This document shows, piece by piece, positions 60,344 to 64,000 of a DNA stretch of 64,000 bases (within the stretch, counting starts at the first letter, position 1; each line of letters opens with the position of its first letter). The stretch spans positions 76,306,919 through 76,370,918 of the forward strand of contig CM057464.1 of the NCBI GenBank assembly GCA_030035585.1, given 5' to 3'. The DNA comes from Dugong dugon. Taxonomy: Eukaryota; Chordata; Mammalia; Sirenia; Dugongidae. Position numbers and translations under genes: made by a program. The notes under the pieces were generated by a model that worked only from the letters and a program-made list of their open reading frames with translations, had not been told where the DNA came from and searched no databases.

Positions 60344-60510
60344 GAGGAGTCCTGGTGGTACAGTAGTTAAGAGCTCGGTTGCTTACCAAAAGATCGGCAG
60401 TTTGAATCAACCAGCCAGTCCTTGGAAACCTTATGGGGAAATTCTACTCTGTCCTATAGGGTTGCTATGCATCAGAATCAACTCGAGGGCAACGGGTTTG
60501 TTTGTTTGTG
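60344..60510 (+). mobile_element. Afrotherian tRNA-derived SINE
   Basis: GAGGAGTCCTGGTGGTACAG to CAACTCGAGGGCAACGGG with a TTTGTTTGTTTG tail. The middle block is missing. Confidence 0.92.
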
Positions 60511-60714
60511 TTGTGTTCCTTTGATTTATCCAGCTGCCTTTGCAATACTAAAAATAACTTGGTTTTGTGTATTTCTGAAATCTTTTTTAGATATTTTCCT
60601 TTCACTGTCATCGAGTCCCTTTTACTCAAACACTCTGTGTCTCTTTCCCTATATTCTTGCCTTTTGTTCTATTTTCCTCCGGCCAACTAAGTCAACTTCA
60701 GGCTTGTAAGCGGA

Positions 60715-60935
60715 TAAAACAAAACCTAACCAAACCAAACCTGTTGGGGTCAAGTCAATTTTGACTCATAGTGACCCTTCAGGATAGAGTTGAACTGTCC
60801 CATATGGTTTCCAAGGCTGTAAATCTTTAAGGAAGCAGACCGCCACATCTTTCTCCTGAGGAGCAGCTGGTGAATTCTAACCACCGACCTTTCGGTTAGC
60901 AGCTGAGTGCTTAACCACTGCGTCACCAGGGCTCC
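60715..60935 (-). mobile_element. Afrotherian tRNA-derived SINE, full length
   Basis: Reverse-strand copy from AAAACCTAACCAAACCAAAC to 'CCACTGCGTCACCAGGGCTC'. It is complete, with the middle block and the T-rich tail. Confidence 0.93.
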
Positions 60936-61124
60936 TGTTGTAAATGGCTAACCCTGGTTACATCGCAGCACAATTAGAGGACACAGAGTTCTCAACACTC
61001 CTGATTGTTGCTGTTCTCTTCAAACTATGTGAGGTTGCTTAAATTATGTACTCGACATCTATGTTCTTGAAACAGAAGTACATTTAATGGGATGCAGAAA
61101 TCAAATAAAAATTTCTTACTTATT

Positions 61125-61343
61125 TTATTTTTTCCAAATTGTTTTCATGGTGACAAACAGCAAACATACAGAGAAAAATGCATAGCACATAAATGTACAG
61201 GTTTATGAATTATTATAAAGCAGAAGTGTATTTAACCATCACCCAGGTAAAGAAACAACATTGCGAACATTCCCAGAAACCTCCTATGTGCCCTTTCCCA
61301 AACACAACTCCCTCCCCACCTACAAATTAACCACTATTCTGAC
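61125..61343 (-). mobile_element. Old L1 3' end
   Basis: 'AATGCATAGCACATAAATGT', 'AACCATCACCCAGGTAAAG' and 'CATTCCCAGAAACCTCCTAT' read as reverse-strand L1 3'UTR. It is cut by the next L1 at the poly-T of 61344. Confidence 0.65.
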
Positions 61344-61477
61344 TTTTTTTTTTTTTTAATTGTACTTCAGGTGAAGGCTTACAGAACAAACAGTTTCTCA
61401 TGAAACAGTAGTATACATATTGTTTTATGACATTGGTTAACAACCCCACAACATGTCAACCCTCTAACTTCTCAACC
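61344..61477 (-). mobile_element. L1 3' end (afrotherian type), short
   Basis: A poly-T start (the L1 poly-A tail), then 'GGTGAAGGCTTACAGAACAA' and 'CATATTGTTTTATGACATTG', matching the L1 at 6760-7416. It ends at a second poly-T. Confidence 0.8.
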
Positions 61478-61589
61478 TTTTTTTTTGGTGAAAATACACA
61501 TAGCCAAAGATACACCATTTCCAAAATTTCTACATGCGCAGTTCAGTGACATTGACTACGCTCTTCCAATTGTGCTGCTATTCTCACTT
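61478..61589 (-). mobile_element. Second L1 3' end of a different subfamily
   Basis: A poly-T, then GGTGAAAATACACATAGCC and 'GTTCAGTGACATTGACTACG'. This resembles the start of the L1 fragments at 23620 and 27505. Confidence 0.7.
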
Positions 61590-64000
61590 AAGATGAAGGC
61601 TTACAGAACAAAATAGTTTCTCATTTAACAGTTACTACAAATGTTGCCCTATGACAATGCTTAACAATCTCACAACACATCAACAATATCCTTACTCAAC
61701 CTTGGGTTCCCTATCACCAGCTTCCTTGTCCCCTTCTGTCTTCTGGCCCTTGTCACTGGACTCCTGTACCTCATTAGTCTCATTTGATTTTACAGGGCTG
61801 TCCACTCCCAGGCTGAACAGTGAACCTTGGAGGTAACTTCACCACTGAGCTAAAAGTGTGTCTGGGGGCCATACTCTCGAGGTTTCTCCAGTCTCCTTTA
61901 GGCCAGTAAATCTGGACTTTTTTTTTGTGAGTTAGAATTATGCTCTACATCCTTCGCCATCTCTGTCCAGAACCCTCTGTTGTGATCCTGGTCAGAGCAG
62001 TCAGTGGTGGTAGCCAGGCACCATCTAGCTGTACTGGATTTATTCCAGTGGAGGCCTTGGTAGCTGTGGACAATTAGTTCTTCGGACTAATCTTTTCCTT
62101 GTATCCTGTTCTCTACATTATCCCTTGCTCCTGAAGGGATGAGACCAGTGGAGTACCTTAGATGGCCACTCACAGGCTTTTAAGACCCAAGGTAGAATGT
62201 AGAGCATTGTCTTTATAAGTTGTGTCATGCCAATTGAGTTAGATGTTCCCCATGACCATGGTCCCCACAGCCCTCCGCCCAGCAATTCAGTCCCTCAGGG
62301 AGTTTGGGTGTGTCTATGGGGCTTCCATGACCTTTCTTTGTACAAGTTGTGCTAGTTTCCCCTGTATTGTGTACTGTCTCACCCTTCACCCAAGACACCA
62401 CTTATCTATTGCCTATGTAGTATTTTTCCCCCACCCCTCCCATCCCTGGTAACCAACAAAGATTGTTACATTTTGTGTGCGAACTTTTTACAATAGAGGT
62501 CTCATACAATATTTGTCCTTTTGTGACTGACTTATTTCACTCAGGATAATGTCCTCCAGTTTCAGCCATGTTATGAGATGGTTCACAGATTCATTGTTGT
62601 TCTTTCTCGTTGCATAGTACTGCATTGTGTGTATGTACCATAGTTTGTTTATCCATTCATCTGTTGATGGGCATCTAGGTTGTTTCCATTGTTTTGCTAT
62701 TGTGAACAATGCTGCCATGAACATAGGTGTGCATATGTCTATTCGAGTGACGACTCTTATTTCTCTAGAATATATTCCTAGAAGTGGGATTGCTTGATCG
62801 AATGGTATGTCTATTTCTAGCTTTCTGAGGAAGCGCCGTATCATTTTCCAAAATGGTTGTATCATTTTGCATTCCCACCAGCAGTGCATAAGAGTTCCGA
62901 TCTCCCCGCAGCCCCTTCAACAACACTTGTTATTTCCAGTGTTTTTGATTCCTGCCAGTAATGCTGGGGTCAGATGGTATCTCATTGTGGTTTTAATTTG
63001 CGTTTCTCTAATGGCTAGTGATCGTGAGAATTTCCTCATGTGTCTGTTGGCCATTTGAATGTCTTCTTTGGTGAAGTGTCTGTTCATTTCCTTTGCCCAT
63101 TTTTTAATAGGATTATTTGTCTTTTTGTTGTAGAGGTTTTGGATTTTCTTGTAGATTATGGAGATTAGACCTTTGTCTGACTTGTACTGTCCAAAAATTT
63201 TTTCCCAGTCTGTAGGTTCTCTTTTCACTCTTTTGGTGAAGTCTTTTGAAGAGCATAGGTGTTTGATTTTTAGAAGATCCCAGTTATCTAGCTTATCTAT
63301 TGGGGTTTGTGTGTTGATGGTTATGGTTTGTGTCCTGTTAATGCTGTATATTAAAGCCTGAAGTGTTGGTCCTATTTTTTATTCTATGAACTTTATAGTT
63401 TCAGGCTTTATGTTTAGGTCTTTGATCCATTTTGAATTAGTTTTTGTGTATGGCATGAGGTATGGGTCCTGTTTCATTTTTGTGCAGATGGATATCCAGT
63501 TTTGCCAGCACCATTTATTAAAAAGACTGTCTTTTCCCCATTTGATGGACTTTGGGCCCGTGTGGAAGATCAGGTGACCGTAGGTGGATGGATTTACATC
63601 TGGGTTGTCAATTCTGTTCCATTGGTCAATGTATCTGTCGTTGTACCAGTACCAGGCTGTTTTGACTACTGTAGCTATATAGTAGGTTCTGAAGTCAGGT
63701 AGCGTGAGTCCTCCAACTTTATTCTTCTTCTTCAGTACTGCTTTACTTATTCGGGACTTCTCCCCTTTCCATAAAAAGTTAATGATTAGTTTTTCCATCT
63801 CTTTGAAGAATGTTGTTGTGATTTGGATCGGGATTGCATTGTATTTGTAAACTGCTTTGGGTAGAATTGTCATTTTCACAATGTTGAGTCTGCTTATCCA
63901 TGAGCATGGTATGTTTTTCCATTTATGTAGATCCCTTTGGGTTTCATGCAGTAGTGTTTTGTAGTTTTCTTTGTATAGGTCTTTTACATCCCTGGTCAGA
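61590..64000 (-). mobile_element. L1 LINE with ORF2 C-terminal half; continues past the window
   Basis: The 3'UTR spans 61590-62487. ORF2 then reads leftward from the window edge, in one frame, through 63879-63379, 63228-62917 and 62889-62488. It shows L1 ORF2 landmarks: [27 protein letters not shown], '[15 protein letters not shown]', IPLLGIYSREI, and the end SQSQKDKYCM. Two in-frame stops were seen, TAA at 63379-63381 and TGA at 62917-62919. The TGA sits where L1s usually have tryptophan. No frameshift is needed between the segments, so this copy is younger than the other L1 pieces here. ORF2 supplies the endonuclease and reverse transcriptase for L1 copying; those domains lie beyond the right edge. 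Confidence 0.9.

Overview
This is a window of mammalian nuclear DNA, most likely from an elephant or a close afrotherian relative. The evidence is the abundant tRNA-derived SINEs ending in a 'TATGAGTCGGAATCGACT'-like tail, the RTE-clade LINEs with the same 3' tail, and an L1 lineage accompanied by ancient eutherian repeats (L2, MIR, MER20, hAT-type elements). Species assignment is inferred from repeat types, not from a search. No bacterial, viral, CRISPR or operon-like structure is present.

The only gene I can support is the 3' end of PRIM2, the large subunit of DNA primase, on the + strand. Its penultimate coding exon is 562-630. It carries the cysteine matching human C424, an iron-sulfur cluster ligand. 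A 12.2 kb intron (631-12830) follows, then the last coding exon (12831-13055), a 3'UTR of about 400 bases and a canonical AATAAA at 13435-13440 with a GT-rich element behind it. The last codons differ from the human ending: an apparent one-base insertion gives ...YFSK-stop, while D-S-stop is still readable one frame over.

The last intron holds an RTE LINE (4393-7950) split by an L1 insertion (6760-7501). That insertion has an 8-bp target-site duplication and an inverted 5' segment, the hallmark of twin priming. The intron also holds MIR and L2 relics and a diverged local direct duplication.

From about 13.5 kb to the end I find no further gene. This is intergenic or gene-desert sequence made of layered transposons: two more RTE LINEs on the - strand (13794-15398, and a nearly full-length one at 37281-40474), about fifteen SINE copies, many L2 and MIR fragments, several old L1 3' ends, a MER20 with perfect target duplications, a pair of TA-flanked MITEs, and a large - strand L1 that runs off the right edge (61590-64000). 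Long stretches between these (for example 15.4-18.9, 40.5-43.3, 47.5-50.7 and 54.4-56.1 kb) show nothing I can recognise.

I did not find a new biological system. The most useful items for a second look are the altered PRIM2 C-terminus, the twin-primed L1, a perfect 23-bp-arm hairpin at 45548-45601, the tail-to-tail RTE inverted repeat at 37124-37395, and the TA-flanked MITE pair.
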